Positions 51,045 through 59,692 of a DNA stretch of 64,000 nt are shown piece after piece; positions within the stretch are counted from its first letter, which is position 1, and the number at the start of each line of letters is the position of its first letter. Below the pieces are notes generated by a model. The model did no database searches. It saw only the letters and a program-made list of their open reading frames with translations, and was not told the DNA's origin. Source of the stretch: Betaproteobacteria bacterium (GTDB lineage Bacteria; Pseudomonadota; Gammaproteobacteria; Burkholderiales; SG8-39); NCBI GenBank assembly GCA_016713125.1, contig JADJPT010000001.1, forward strand, positions 372,001-436,000, given 5' to 3'. A program made the translations under genes and the position numbers.

Positions 51045-52484
51045 CTACAGGCTTTTGCGCAGATTGACCGGGGGGATGTGCAGGGATTCGCGATATTTGG
51101 CGATGGTGCGCCTCGCCACCACGATACCCTGTTGGCCGAGAATTTGCGAGATGCGCGAATCGGACAAAGGGGACTTGGTGTCTTCGGCGGCCACCAGTTG
51201 CTTGATCAGCGCACGGATCGCGGTGGCCGAGGCCGAACCCCCGGTGTCGGTGGACACGTGGCTGCCGAAGAAGTACTTGAGTTCGTAGGTGCCGCGCGGT
51301 GTGGCCATGTACTTCTGCGTGGTGACGCGCGAGATGGTGCTTTCGTGCAGCCCCAGGGTTTCCGCAATCTCGCGCAGCACCATCGGGCGCATCGCCACCT
51401 CGCCGTGCTCGAAGAAATGGCGCTGGCGGTCGACGATGGCCTGTGAAACGCGCAGGATGGTGTCGAAACGCTGCTGCACGTTCTTGATCAGCCAGCGCGC
51501 CTCCTGCAGCTGGCCGGACATGGATCCGCCGCTGCGCTGTCCGGCGAGCAGTTCCGCGTACAGGCGGTTGATGCGCAGGCGGGGCATGGCGTCCTGGTTG
51601 AGGCTGGTGCGCCACACGCCCTTGACCTTGCGCACCACCACGTCGGGCACCACGTAGCGCGTCTCCAGCGTGGCGAACGCGGAGCCGGGGTGCGGGTTGA
51701 GGCTCTGGATCAGGTGCTGTGCGGCGCGCAGGGCGTCGTCGTCCGCGCCGGTGGCGTTCTTCAGGCGCGTGTAGTCGCGCTGTGCCAGCGAGTCCAGGTG
51801 CGACGAGACGATGGTCATCGCCAGCCTGGCGGCCGGGCTCTCGGTGCCGGCGTCGCCGCAACGGCTGCGGATCTGCAGCATCAGGCACTCGGCCGGATTG
51901 CGCGCGCCGACCCCGGCGGGATCCATGTTCTGCAGGTGCCGCAGCGCGATGGCGAACTCGTCGGTGTCGACGCCGGCCTCTTCGGGCAGCAGGGCGGCGA
52001 TCTCCTCGAGGCTCTGCGTCAGATAGCCGTCGTCGTCCAGGGCGTCGATCAGCATGCCGACCAGGGCGCGATCGCGCTGGTCGAGGTTGGTGAGCGTGAG
52101 CTGTTCGTTCAGGTGGTCGCGCAACGTCGTGGTGTCTGGCGCCACGAACATGCGGTCGGAATCCTTGTCGTCGCTGCTGCCGCTGCGCGGCGAAGCGGAG
52201 AAATCCGGCTGCCAGTCGTCGGCCGGGCCGCGCTCGGCTTCGCCGGCATCGCCGCTTGCGGCGGGTTGCTCGGGGGTCGCCGAGGGGGCGTCCTGGCCGG
52301 AGAATGCGGCGGGGCCGCCGCCTTCGTCGATGTCCTCGCGCTCGAGGATCGGATTCTCCATCAGAATCTTTTCGATCTCCTGATTCAGCTCGACCGTCGA
52401 CAACTGCAGCAGCCGGATCGACTGCTGCAACTGTGGCGTCAGCGTGAGGTGCTGAGAGAGCCGGAACTGGAGGGTCGGCTTCAT
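51045..52484 (-). CDS. rpoN: RNA polymerase sigma-54 factor RpoN
   Basis: 479-residue sigma-54. N-terminal region I starts LQFRLSQHLTLTPQLQQSIRLLQLS, the core-binding region follows, and the C-terminal RpoN box ARRTIAKYRESLHIP is intact. It recognises -24/-12 promoters with enhancer-binding activators. A matching promoter precedes the pilin gene in this same window (58838-58853). It lies between lptB and hpf. Confidence 0.97.
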   Translation of the reverse strand: MKPTLQFRLSQHLTLTPQLQQSIRLLQLSTVELNQEIEKILMENPILEREDIDEGGGPAAFSGQDAPSATPEQPAASGDAGEAERGPADDWQPDFSASPRSGSSDDKDSDRMFVAPDTTTLRDHLNEQLTLTNLDQRDRALVGMLIDALDDDGYLTQSLEEIAALLPEEAGVDTDEFAIALRHLQNMDPAGVGARNPAECLMLQIRSRCGDAGTESPAARLAMTIVSSHLDSLAQRDYTRLKNATGADDDALRAAQHLIQSLNPHPGSAFATLETRYVVPDVVVRKVKGVWRTSLNQDAMPRLRINRLYAELLAGQRSGGSMSGQLQEARWLIKNVQQRFDTILRVSQAIVDRQRHFFEHGEVAMRPMVLREIAETLGLHESTISRVTTQKYMATPRGTYELKYFFGSHVSTDTGGSASATAIRALIKQLVAAEDTKSPLSDSRISQILGQQGIVVARRTIAKYRESLHIPPVNLRKSL

Positions 52485-52573
52485 CGGGGAGCGATCGAAA
52501 AACGAGCCGGCTGGGGCTGCAAGATGCGGGAGGCGGCGAAAACGCGGAACTACATGCGGAAATTCTCGCCTAG

Positions 52574-53272
52574 CTAAACCCGGCGAACATTTTCATTATA
52601 AACAATTTCGTCCGGATGGCCGGATGCGAGAACCGCGCCGTCGTTCATGATGTAGGCGCTGTCGCAGATGCCCAGCGTCTCGCGCACGTTGTGGTCGGTG
52701 ATCAGCACGCCGATCGAACGCTCCTTGAGGAAGCGGATGATCCTCTGGATGTCGAGCACGGCGATGGGATCGACGCCGGCGAAAGGTTCGTCGAGGAGGA
52801 TGAAGGCCGGGCGGGTGGCCAGCGCGCGGGCGATCTCGAGGCGCCGGCGCTCGCCGCCCGAGAGGGCCAGGGCGGGGTGCTTGCGCAGGTGGCCGATGTT
52901 CAGGTCGGCGAGCAGTTCGGAGAGGCGCTCGGCGATCTCGGCCGGTGCAAGGTTCTGCAGCTCTAGCACGGCCTTCACGTTCTACTCGACGGTCAGGCCG
53001 CGGAACACCGAGTTCTCCTGCGGCAGGTAGGAAATGCCCAGTCGCGCACGCCGGTGAATCGGCAGGTGTGTCAGATCGCGGCCGTCGAGATGTATGCGCC
53101 CGGCGTCGGCGGCCACCAGTCCGACCATCATGTAGAAGCAGGTGGTCTTGCCGGCCCCGTTGGGCCCCAGCAGGCCGACCACCTGGCCGCTGGACACCTC
53201 CAGCGACACGTCCTGCACCACGGTGCGAGACTTGTAGCGCTTGCGCAGGTTCTCCGCCGAAAGTACGCTCAT
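52574..53272 (-). CDS. lptB: LPS export ABC transporter ATPase LptB (internal amber codon)
   Basis: Powers LPS extraction from the inner membrane with LptFG. Walker A GPNGAGKTT is at 36-44, the signature LSGGERRRLEIARAL and Walker B ILLDEPFAGVDP come later, and the end is DEIVYNENVRRV. Codon 97 (52982-52984) is TAG, in frame, splitting FRGLTVE from NVKAVLELQ. The family normally has Glu here, so a single G-to-T change from GAG explains it. LptB is essential in well-studied relatives, so a sequencing error is most likely. Confidence 0.92.
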
Positions 53273-53291
53273 CGTCTCGTCCGGCGCACGC

Positions 53292-53918
53292 CTACTTCCT
53301 GGGCGCCGCAGACGGGGCGGAGGGTGCTGCGGGCACAGCAGGTGCTGCCGCGGGCGAGGTCCCGGGCACGGCGTCCTCGGGCTTGTTCTTGGGCTGAATC
53401 ACGGCGCGCACCCTGCCCTGCGGATTGGCGCTGGTGACGGCGCTCTTGCCCGAAGTCACGGTGAAGAACTCCGAACGCGTGTCGACATCGATGATGTCTC
53501 CGCGCACCTCGTCCTTGTCGCGTATCAGCACGGCGCGTTCGCGCAACTCCACCTTCTCGGCCTTGTCGTCGATCTCGATGCGCATGCCTTCGCCCTCGAT
53601 CCATTCTTCCTTGCCCTCGCGCTTCTGGCGGAACTTCGCCGGCGCGCCGGTGGCCGTGGATATCTGAAATCCGTCGACGTCCTGGCGCACGATGATGCGG
53701 TCGGCGACGATGCGTATGGTCCCCTTGGTGAGGACCACGTTGCCCTCGAAGATGCTCATGCGGCGGGCGTCGTCCGAGCTCATGCGGTTGGCTTCGATCT
53801 GCGTGGGCTTGTCCTTGTCGGCCTTCTCGGCCAGTGCCGCAGCGGGCAGCAGGATAAGGGCCAATGCCGCAGCGCGCAGGGCGTTCGGCCGTCCGGATCG
53901 GGTGTGGGCTGGAGTCAA
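53292..53918 (-). CDS. lptA: Lipopolysaccharide transport periplasmic protein LptA
   Basis: 208-residue beta-jellyroll bridge protein that carries LPS across the periplasm. The signal peptide ends at ALA (about residue 30). PTQIEANRMSSDDARRMSIFEGNVVLTKG is the OstA-like start, followed by the repeated jellyroll strands. An Ala/Pro-rich tail follows. It overlaps lptC by 4 bases and is 19 bases before lptB. Confidence 0.94.
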   Translation of the reverse strand: MTPAHTRSGRPNALRAAALALILLPAAALAEKADKDKPTQIEANRMSSDDARRMSIFEGNVVLTKGTIRIVADRIIVRQDVDGFQISTATGAPAKFRQKREGKEEWIEGEGMRIEIDDKAEKVELRERAVLIRDKDEVRGDIIDVDTRSEFFTVTSGKSAVTSANPQGRVRAVIQPKNKPEDAVPGTSPAAAPAVPAAPSAPSAAPRK

Positions 53919-54487
53919 TTCTTCCTCGGTTCGAAGGTTCCGCGCACGCGCTCGCGCAGGTACATCTGTCTTGTGTCGCTGTTGTACTCCAGACCGCGCC
54001 CGGTCAGGGTGCGGCCTTCCTCGCGCATCGCGACTTCGCGATCCGAGCGGATCAGCGAGCGTTCGCGCACCACGTGCAGAAAGCTCGAGGTCATGCGCAT
54101 TTCCGGCTGCTCGGGCGAGGCGTCCCGCACCAGCAGCACGTTGTCGTACAGGAAGGCGTCCTCGCCGTCCTGGCTGAGCGCGCCGCGGTCCGAGGTCAGT
54201 GTCATGCGCGGCCGATCCGGCTTGGTCTGCACCAGGCGCGGGGCCAGAAGCTCTGTCGAGTCGTCGTCAGGGAAGTGCACCATGCGGCGTCCGGCCAGCG
54301 TCGACTCGGCCAGTCCCTGCGCGCTGAAATTTACGATGGTGAAGTTCTCGACGATGTAATCGGGATCGTGACGGCGCAGCGCGGGGTGCTGGTCCTCGTC
54401 GAGCACCGCGCGCTGCAGCCAGAACGTGAGCAGGGCCAGCGCCAGCATCAGCAGCATCGGAAACATTCGGGTGGCGGCCAGGCGCAT
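53915..54487 (-). CDS. lptC: LPS export protein LptC
   Basis: 190-residue bitopic inner-membrane protein. One N-terminal helix (MFPMLLMLALALLTFWL) is followed by a periplasmic jellyroll with DYIVENFTIVNFSAQGL and TGRGLEYNSDTRQMYLRERVRGTF. It hands LPS from LptBFG to LptA. It overlaps lptA and is 9 bases after kdsC. Confidence 0.93.
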   Translation of the reverse strand: MRLAATRMFPMLLMLALALLTFWLQRAVLDEDQHPALRRHDPDYIVENFTIVNFSAQGLAESTLAGRRMVHFPDDDSTELLAPRLVQTKPDRPRMTLTSDRGALSQDGEDAFLYDNVLLVRDASPEQPEMRMTSSFLHVVRERSLIRSDREVAMREEGRTLTGRGLEYNSDTRQMYLRERVRGTFEPRKN

Positions 54488-54496
54488 GGGCGGACC

Positions 54497-55021
54497 TCAG
54501 GCCAGGTAGGGCGCGAGCGCCGCATCGAGTTTGCCCTGGGCGCGCAGCACCAGCTCGCACACCTCGCGCGCGGCGCCTGCGCCTGCCGGTCGGGTGGCGA
54601 CGTAATGGGCGTGGCTGCGCACGATGTCGGCAGCCTCGTGCGGTGCCGCTGCGAAACCGCTGCGACGCATCGCCGGCAGGTCGATGACGTCGTCACCCAT
54701 GTAGCCGCACTGCGCAGGCTCGACGCCGAGCGCGCGCGCGAGTTCGATCAGGGCGGTACCCTTGTCCTGCACGCCCTGCAGCACGTGGGCTATGCCGAGG
54801 TTGCGCGCGCGATGGGCGACCACTCCGGAGCTGCGGCCGGTGAGGATCGCGGTCCGGACGCCGCTGCCCATCAGCATCTTGATGCCGTGTCCGTCGAGGG
54901 TGCAGAAGGCCTTCAGTTCCTCGCCGGCGTCGTTGTAGTACAGGCGGCCGTCGGTCAGTACGCCGTCGACGTCGAACACCATCAGTTGCACGGCCCGGGC
55001 GCGATCGAGCGCGGCGTCCAT
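54497..55021 (-). CDS. kdsC: 3-deoxy-D-manno-octulosonate 8-phosphate phosphatase KdsC
   Basis: 174-residue HAD phosphatase without cap domain. Motif I is MVFDVDGVLTDGRLYY with the nucleophile Asp, motif II is the AILTGRSSG Thr, and motif IV is YMGDDVIDLPAM. It makes Kdo for lipid A/LPS core. The start codon shares one base with the kdsD stop (TGATG). Confidence 0.95.
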   Translation of the reverse strand: MDAALDRARAVQLMVFDVDGVLTDGRLYYNDAGEELKAFCTLDGHGIKMLMGSGVRTAILTGRSSGVVAHRARNLGIAHVLQGVQDKGTALIELARALGVEPAQCGYMGDDVIDLPAMRRSGFAAAPHEAADIVRSHAHYVATRPAGAGAAREVCELVLRAQGKLDAALAPYLA

Positions 55022-56036
55022 CAGACCACCTTGGCGCGGAACAGGTCGTGCATGTTCAGCGCGCCGACCAATGCGCCATCTGCGTCGACCACCAGCAGTT
55101 GATTGACCCGATGGCGCTCCATCAGTTCCACCGCCTCGACGGCGAGCGCATGCGGCGAGATGGTGCGCGGTGCGGCGGTCATCAGGCCGGCGACGGGCGC
55201 GCTGCGCAGGTCGGGAAGGCGGTCGAGTGCGCGCCGCAGATCGCCGTCGGTGAAGATGCCCACCAGCAGGCCGGCGGCGTCCAGCACCGCGGTCATGCCC
55301 AGCGCCTTGCGCGTGATCTCCATGACCGCTTCGGAGAGCGTGGCGCTGGCCGGCACGCTGGGCACGGCCGTACCCGAGCGCATGACGTCGGCGACGTGCG
55401 TGAGCAGGCGCCTGCCCAGCGTGCCGCCGGGATGCGAGCGGGCGAAATCGTCGGCGGAGAAGCCGCGCGCGTCGAGCAAGGCCACCGCAAGCGCATCGCC
55501 CAGGGCCAGCGCCGCCGTGGTGCTCGCCGTGGGCGCCAGATTCAGCGGGCAGGCTTCCTGTGCGACGCCGGCATCCAGATGCACGTCGGCCCGCGCGCCA
55601 GCGAAGATTGCGCGTCCCCGGTGATGGCGATCAGCTTGGCGCCCTGGCGCTTGAGCAGCGGCACGATGGACAGCAACTCGCCGGATTCGCCCGAGTGCGA
55701 AATGCCGACCAGCACATCTTCCGGCCTGACCATGCCGAGGTCGCCGTGGCTGGCCTCGGCCGGATGGACGAAGAACGCGGCGGTACCCGTGCTGGCCATC
55801 GTCGAGGCGATCTTGCGCGCGATATGCCCGGATTTGCCGATTCCGCTGACGACCACTCGTCCGGTGCAGGCCAGAATCAGCTGCACGGCGTCAAGAAATC
55901 GGTCGTCGACGCGCTCGATCAGCGCGCGCACGGCGTCTGCCTCGATCTCCAGCACCCGGCGCGCGAGTGCCAGCGACCCGCTGCTGGCGGGGGACTCGAA
56001 AGAGCCGTGGCCGGACTTGGGAGCAGCGCTTATCAT
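55021..56036 (-). CDS. kdsD: Arabinose-5-phosphate isomerase KdsD (frameshifted)
   Basis: Converts ribulose 5-phosphate to arabinose 5-phosphate for Kdo synthesis. The SIS domain (VVSGIGKSGHIARKIASTMASTGTAAFFVHPAEASHGDLG) is followed by a frameshift near 55600, where GGGCC replaces the expected GGCGCC. The second frame continues (LDAGVAQEACPLNLAPTAST), then two CBS domains. Adding one base gives 338 residues, the normal length. The N-terminal ATG 56036 is about 8 bases after a TATACT element. Confidence 0.92.
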
Positions 56037-56044
56037 AGTCGGCA

Positions 56045-56050
56045 AGTATA
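56045..56050 (-). promoter_or_regulatory. Possible -10 element directly before kdsD
   Basis: TATACT on the minus strand, 8 bases before ATG 56036. Another near-leaderless arrangement, in the 39-base divergent gap with the antiporter gene. Confidence 0.35.
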
Positions 56051-56075
56051 TCCGAAGGCCTTCATTTCCCCTCGC

Positions 56076-58052
56076 ATGGAAGCCGCCAACGTCTCTCTGC
56101 AGCCGGTGCTCGTGCTCCTCGCGTGCGCGGTGTTCGCCGTGGTCGCGTTCCGCAGTCTGCAGTTGCCGCCGATGCTGGGCTATCTGGTCACCGGCGTGGC
56201 GCTGGGCCCGCATGCGCTGGGGCTGATCCCGGACACCAGCGAGACTCGCCACCTGGCCGAGTTCGGCGTGGTGTTCCTGATGTTTTCCATCGGCTTGGAG
56301 TTCAGTCTGCCGCGGCTGCGGGTGATGCGGCGCTTGGTCTTCGGTCTGGGTCTGGCCCAGGTGCTTGGCACCGGGGCGCTGGGCATGGCGGCCGGGCTGG
56401 CGCTGGGGGCCACCTGGCAGGCGAGCTTCGTGTTCGGCGGGGCGGTGGCGATGTCGTCCACGGCCATCGTCTCCAAGCTGCTTGCCGAGCGACTCGAGCT
56501 GGACACGCCGCACGGCCGCGAGATCATCGGTGTGCTGCTGTTCCAGGACCTGGCCGTGGTGCCGCTGCTGATCCTGATCCCGGCGCTGGGGCGGCCGCCC
56601 GGAGAGATGGGCGTCGCGGTGGGACTGGCCCTGCTGAAGGCGGCGGTCGTGCTCGGCGTGCTGCTCCTGCTGGGCCCGCGACTGATGCGCGGCTGGTTCC
56701 ACTTGGTGGCGCGAAGGCGCTCCACGGAACTGTTCGTTCTCAACGTCATGTTCATCACGCTGGGGCTCGCTTACCTGACCTCGCTCGCCGGGTTGTCGCT
56801 CGCGCTGGGCGCTTTCCTGGCCGGCATGCTGATTTCTGAAACCGAATACCGCTACCAGGTCGAAGAGGACATCAAGCCGTTCCGAGACATCCTGCTCGGC
56901 CTGTTTTTCGTCACTGTGGGCATGATGCTGGACGTCAGCGTCGTGGCGCAGAACTGGTGGCTGGTGCTGGTCGCAATGCTGCTCATCGTCGGCCTGAAGT
57001 TCGGGTTGATCGCCCTGCTGTCGCGGCTGCTCGGCGCCCGCCCGGGTACGGCGCTGCGCACTGCGCTTTCGCTGGCGCAGGCCGGCGAGTTCGGCTTCGT
57101 CGTGCTGGCGCATGCGGGGGCGTTCGGCTTCGTTTCCGAGGATGCGCTGCAGTCGGTGCTGGCGGCGATGATCCTTTCCATGCTTGCCAGCCCGTTCCTG
57201 ATTTCGGCCAGCGACCGGATCGTGCTGCGTCTTTCGGCGTCCGAGTGGATGATGCGTTCCCTGGACCTGCACCGCATAGCGGTTCAGTCCATCGAGACCG
57301 ACAAGCACGTGGTGATCCTCGGTTACGGCCGCAACGGGCAGCGACTGGCGCGTCTGCTCGATGCCGAGGGGGTGCGCTACATCGCGCTGGATCTGGATCC
57401 CGAGCGGGTGCGCGATGCGGCGCTGGCGGGTGACACGGTGGTGTTCGCCGATTGCTCCCGCCGCGAGGCGCTGGTCGCCGCCGGCATATCGCGCGCGGCG
57501 GCGGTGGTGGTGACATTCGCCGATGCGTCGGCGGCGGTGCGCGTCCTGTCCAATATCCATGCGCTGAATCCCGCGGTACCCGTGATCGTTCGCGCGCGCG
57601 ACGAGGCCGAGATCGAGCGCCTGCACGCTGCCGGAGCCTCGGAGGTCGTACCCGAGGCTCTGGAGTCGGGGCTGATGCTTGCTTCGCACACGCTGGTGTG
57701 GATAGGCATACCGCTCTCCCGCGTGATGCGCAGATTGCGCACTGTGCGCGACGAGCACTACGGCTTGTTGCGTGGCCTGTTTCACGGCGCCAGCGAAGAT
57801 TCCGATGCGGTGGAGGGTACGCAGCCTCGCCTGCATTCGGTCACGCTGACAACGGGGGCCTGGGCGGCGGGACGCAAGCTTGGCGATCTCGGATTTGCCG
57901 AAATCGGCGTGCAGGTCAAGGCGTTGCGCAGGTTGGGTGAAGGCAAACTCGCACCCGTGCCCGACTTGCGCCTGGAGCCGAACGACGTGGTGGTGTTGCT
58001 GGGCGTGCCGGAACTGCTGGCTGCCGCGGAGATCCGGTTGTTGCAGGGCTGA
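56076..58052 (+). CDS. CPA2-family monovalent cation:proton antiporter (KefB/YbaL-like)
   Basis: 658-residue membrane protein. About 12 hydrophobic segments (residues 5-380) contain the family motif FLMFSIGLEFSLPRL and FLAGMLISETEYRYQVEEDIKPFRDILLGLFFVTVGM. A TrkA-N/RCK domain (VVILGYGRNGQRLARLLDAEG, about 410-530) and a C-terminal TrkA-C domain (to 655) follow. It exchanges K+ or Na+ for protons under nucleotide control. No KefF/KefG quinone reductase subunit is adjacent. It is divergent from kdsD and ends at a bidirectional terminator. Confidence 0.92.
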   Translation: MEAANVSLQPVLVLLACAVFAVVAFRSLQLPPMLGYLVTGVALGPHALGLIPDTSETRHLAEFGVVFLMFSIGLEFSLPRLRVMRRLVFGLGLAQVLGTGALGMAAGLALGATWQASFVFGGAVAMSSTAIVSKLLAERLELDTPHGREIIGVLLFQDLAVVPLLILIPALGRPPGEMGVAVGLALLKAAVVLGVLLLLGPRLMRGWFHLVARRRSTELFVLNVMFITLGLAYLTSLAGLSLALGAFLAGMLISETEYRYQVEEDIKPFRDILLGLFFVTVGMMLDVSVVAQNWWLVLVAMLLIVGLKFGLIALLSRLLGARPGTALRTALSLAQAGEFGFVVLAHAGAFGFVSEDALQSVLAAMILSMLASPFLISASDRIVLRLSASEWMMRSLDLHRIAVQSIETDKHVVILGYGRNGQRLARLLDAEGVRYIALDLDPERVRDAALAGDTVVFADCSRREALVAAGISRAAAVVVTFADASAAVRVLSNIHALNPAVPVIVRARDEAEIERLHAAGASEVVPEALESGLMLASHTLVWIGIPLSRVMRRLRTVRDEHYGLLRGLFHGASEDSDAVEGTQPRLHSVTLTTGAWAAGRKLGDLGFAEIGVQVKALRRLGEGKLAPVPDLRLEPNDVVVLLGVPELLAAAEIRLLQG

Positions 58053-58090
58053 GCGCCGCGATCGGAAGCGTCCGATGCGATGCAGAAATG

Positions 58091-58117
58091 AAAAAGCCGG
58101 CTCTGGGCCGGCTTTTT
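58091..58117. terminator. Bidirectional rho-independent terminator
   Basis: Perfect 11-bp stem AAAAAGCCGGC / GCCGGCTTTTT with a 5-base loop. The A run and T run let it act for both the antiporter gene (+) and the pilin gene (-). Confidence 0.92.
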
Positions 58118-58133
58118 CAGGGCTGGGAAACGC

Positions 58134-58796
58134 TTACAGCGAACGGCAGAGCGTGTAGATGTTGGTGCCCGTTTCCGCGTATTCGGTGGTGGCCGAGGCG
58201 GCGTTGATGGCCGGGTTCGGCGCGGTCTGCGCCTGGCCGCGTACCGTGCCGGTGCCGATCAGGCCGTCGTCCATCTGCGTATCGATGGCGATCGCCACCT
58301 TGTCCGGGATGTTCGCCGAGCAGATGATCAGTCCCGCGAAGCCGCCCAAGGCCGTGGCCGGGGTGGCGGCGCCGTCGCCGGTCTGCACGCCCATCCTGCC
58401 AGTGAAGGCGTTGGTCGGGTTGTCCACGCCGTTGCCGGCCACGAAACCGGCGCGGCGCAGGTGATCCCACCAGCTGCAGGCCTCGACGCCCACGGCGCAT
58501 GCCGCACCGGCGTTGTTGTAGGTGCCTGCAACGATGCCGTTGCCGTCCCCGGCCGTCGCGGCCGTGGGGGCGGTCCAGCGCGTGGCTGCGTTGCGGTCGT
58601 CACCCGGGATGGCACGGTAACGATCCTGATAGCCGTGGTAAGCCGCCGAAATGCCGGAGAAGTCCGCCATGGCGTTCTTGATCTTGGCCTGGATGATCAT
58701 TTCCTGGCCCTTCAGGATGCCGCCCAGCAGCAGCCCGATGATGACCAGCACGATCGCGATCTCGACCAATGTGAAACCCTGCTGCGTTTTCTTCAT
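58134..58796 (-). CDS. Type IV pilin-like protein (prepilin N-methylation motif)
   Basis: 220-residue prepilin. A short basic leader MKKTQQG is cleaved before FTLVEIAIVLVIIGLLLGGIL, the class III prepilin signature with Glu5. The globular part has Cys pairs (ACAVGVEAC and C-terminal CSAN/CRSL) and a Gly/Ala/Thr-rich middle. It is larger than typical GspG and resembles PilA/PilE-like or minor pilins of betaproteobacteria. A sigma-54 promoter lies upstream at 58838-58853 and a terminator downstream, so it may be a single-gene unit. Confidence 0.88.
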   Translation of the reverse strand: MKKTQQGFTLVEIAIVLVIIGLLLGGILKGQEMIIQAKIKNAMADFSGISAAYHGYQDRYRAIPGDDRNAATRWTAPTAATAGDGNGIVAGTYNNAGAACAVGVEACSWWDHLRRAGFVAGNGVDNPTNAFTGRMGVQTGDGAATPATALGGFAGLIICSANIPDKVAIAIDTQMDDGLIGTGTVRGQAQTAPNPAINAASATTEYAETGTNIYTLCRSL

Positions 58797-58837
58797 GTCC
58801 TGGCTCCTGGTTTTGCACGGAAAGGCATGAGCCCTGT

Positions 58838-58853
58838 CGCAAGTCTCATGCCA
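58838..58853 (-). promoter_or_regulatory. Sigma-54 (-24/-12) promoter of the pilin gene
   Basis: On the minus strand TGGCAT-N5-TTGCG, with exactly 10 bases between the invariant GG and GC. The predicted start is about 12 bases downstream of the GC, near 58828, about 30 bases before the pilin ATG. The AGGAG ribosome-binding site is just before the ATG. Confidence 0.75.
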
Positions 58854-58945
58854 GCCGATTCTGTGTATTAAATCACGAAAAACAGTGAAAAACTCTCAGG
58901 GGAGTGACGAAATTCCGTCATTTTCGTCGGAATTCCAACAGTCTT

Positions 58946-59692
58946 TTACTTTTTGTCTGACGCTGCATTCGGTGCCGTGTGCCGATTTCCGGCCGCCTCC
59001 TGCATCTGGAGCAGTCGTTGTTCGAGGAATTTTCGTTCCGCAGGATCCTCGATCTTGCCGCTCGCCAGCAGCCCGCCGAGCATGATCTTCGCGGCTTCCA
59101 ACTCGTTCATGTCTTCGAGGATGAAGATTTCCATCTGCCGGGCCCACAGCGGGATGCTTGCGGAGCGGGTCATGCGCTCCACGGCTTGCGCGTAGCGCCG
59201 GGCCAGAGGGAGATCGTTGAGGCGGTGTTTGGCGACCAGAGCGGCATGCGCCATCCAGGGCCAGCGGGTCTCGGGGTCGGCGAGGAACTGCCGGTGTATG
59301 AATTCAAGCATGCGTCGTTGACGAGCCTCGTCGGGCACTTCGGCGTAGATCCTGGCCGCTGAGAACAATGGGTACTGACTGCGGGGATCGAGCGCCAGAA
59401 GGGCATCGAGCCATTCGATGAGCCGGCCGTAGTCGAGTTCTCGATAGGCGATGCGATTGCCGGCGTGAAAATCGAACGACTGCAGGTAGAGCATGCCCAG
59501 GCGCGCCGCCGTTTCGGGCTCTCCCAGCGCGGCCAGTCGCAGGACTTTCTCTCGCGGAGCGGCGGGCAGGTCGCTGGCCGCCGGCGGATCCGGACGTTGT
59601 CCGGCTTTCCAGCCGATCTGCAGTGCCAGACTGACGGCGAGCGTTGCGAGGACCCAGACAGGAACACCGACGAGCGGGCGATGCGCATGCAT
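58946..59692 (-). CDS. Membrane-anchored hypothetical protein with TPR-like helices
   Basis: 248-residue protein with one N-terminal transmembrane helix (PVWVLATLAVSLALQIGWKAG, about 10-30) and a helical periplasmic or cytoplasmic body reminiscent of TPR repeats (segments YPLFSAARIYAEVP and LNDLPLARRYAQAVERM). No named family is recognised. Its start overlaps the ABC-2 permease stop (TGATG), so the two are translationally coupled and probably functionally linked. Confidence 0.75.
   Translation of the reverse strand: MHAHRPLVGVPVWVLATLAVSLALQIGWKAGQRPDPPAASDLPAAPREKVLRLAALGEPETAARLGMLYLQSFDFHAGNRIAYRELDYGRLIEWLDALLALDPRSQYPLFSAARIYAEVPDEARQRRMLEFIHRQFLADPETRWPWMAHAALVAKHRLNDLPLARRYAQAVERMTRSASIPLWARQMEIFILEDMNELEAAKIMLGGLLASGKIEDPAERKFLEQRLLQMQEAAGNRHTAPNAASDKK

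Noticed and set aside
55542..57836. 764-codon minus-strand frame running from the antiporter region into kdsD
   Set aside because: Only its last part is real (the SIS half of kdsD); the rest is antisense to a clear CPA2 antiporter.
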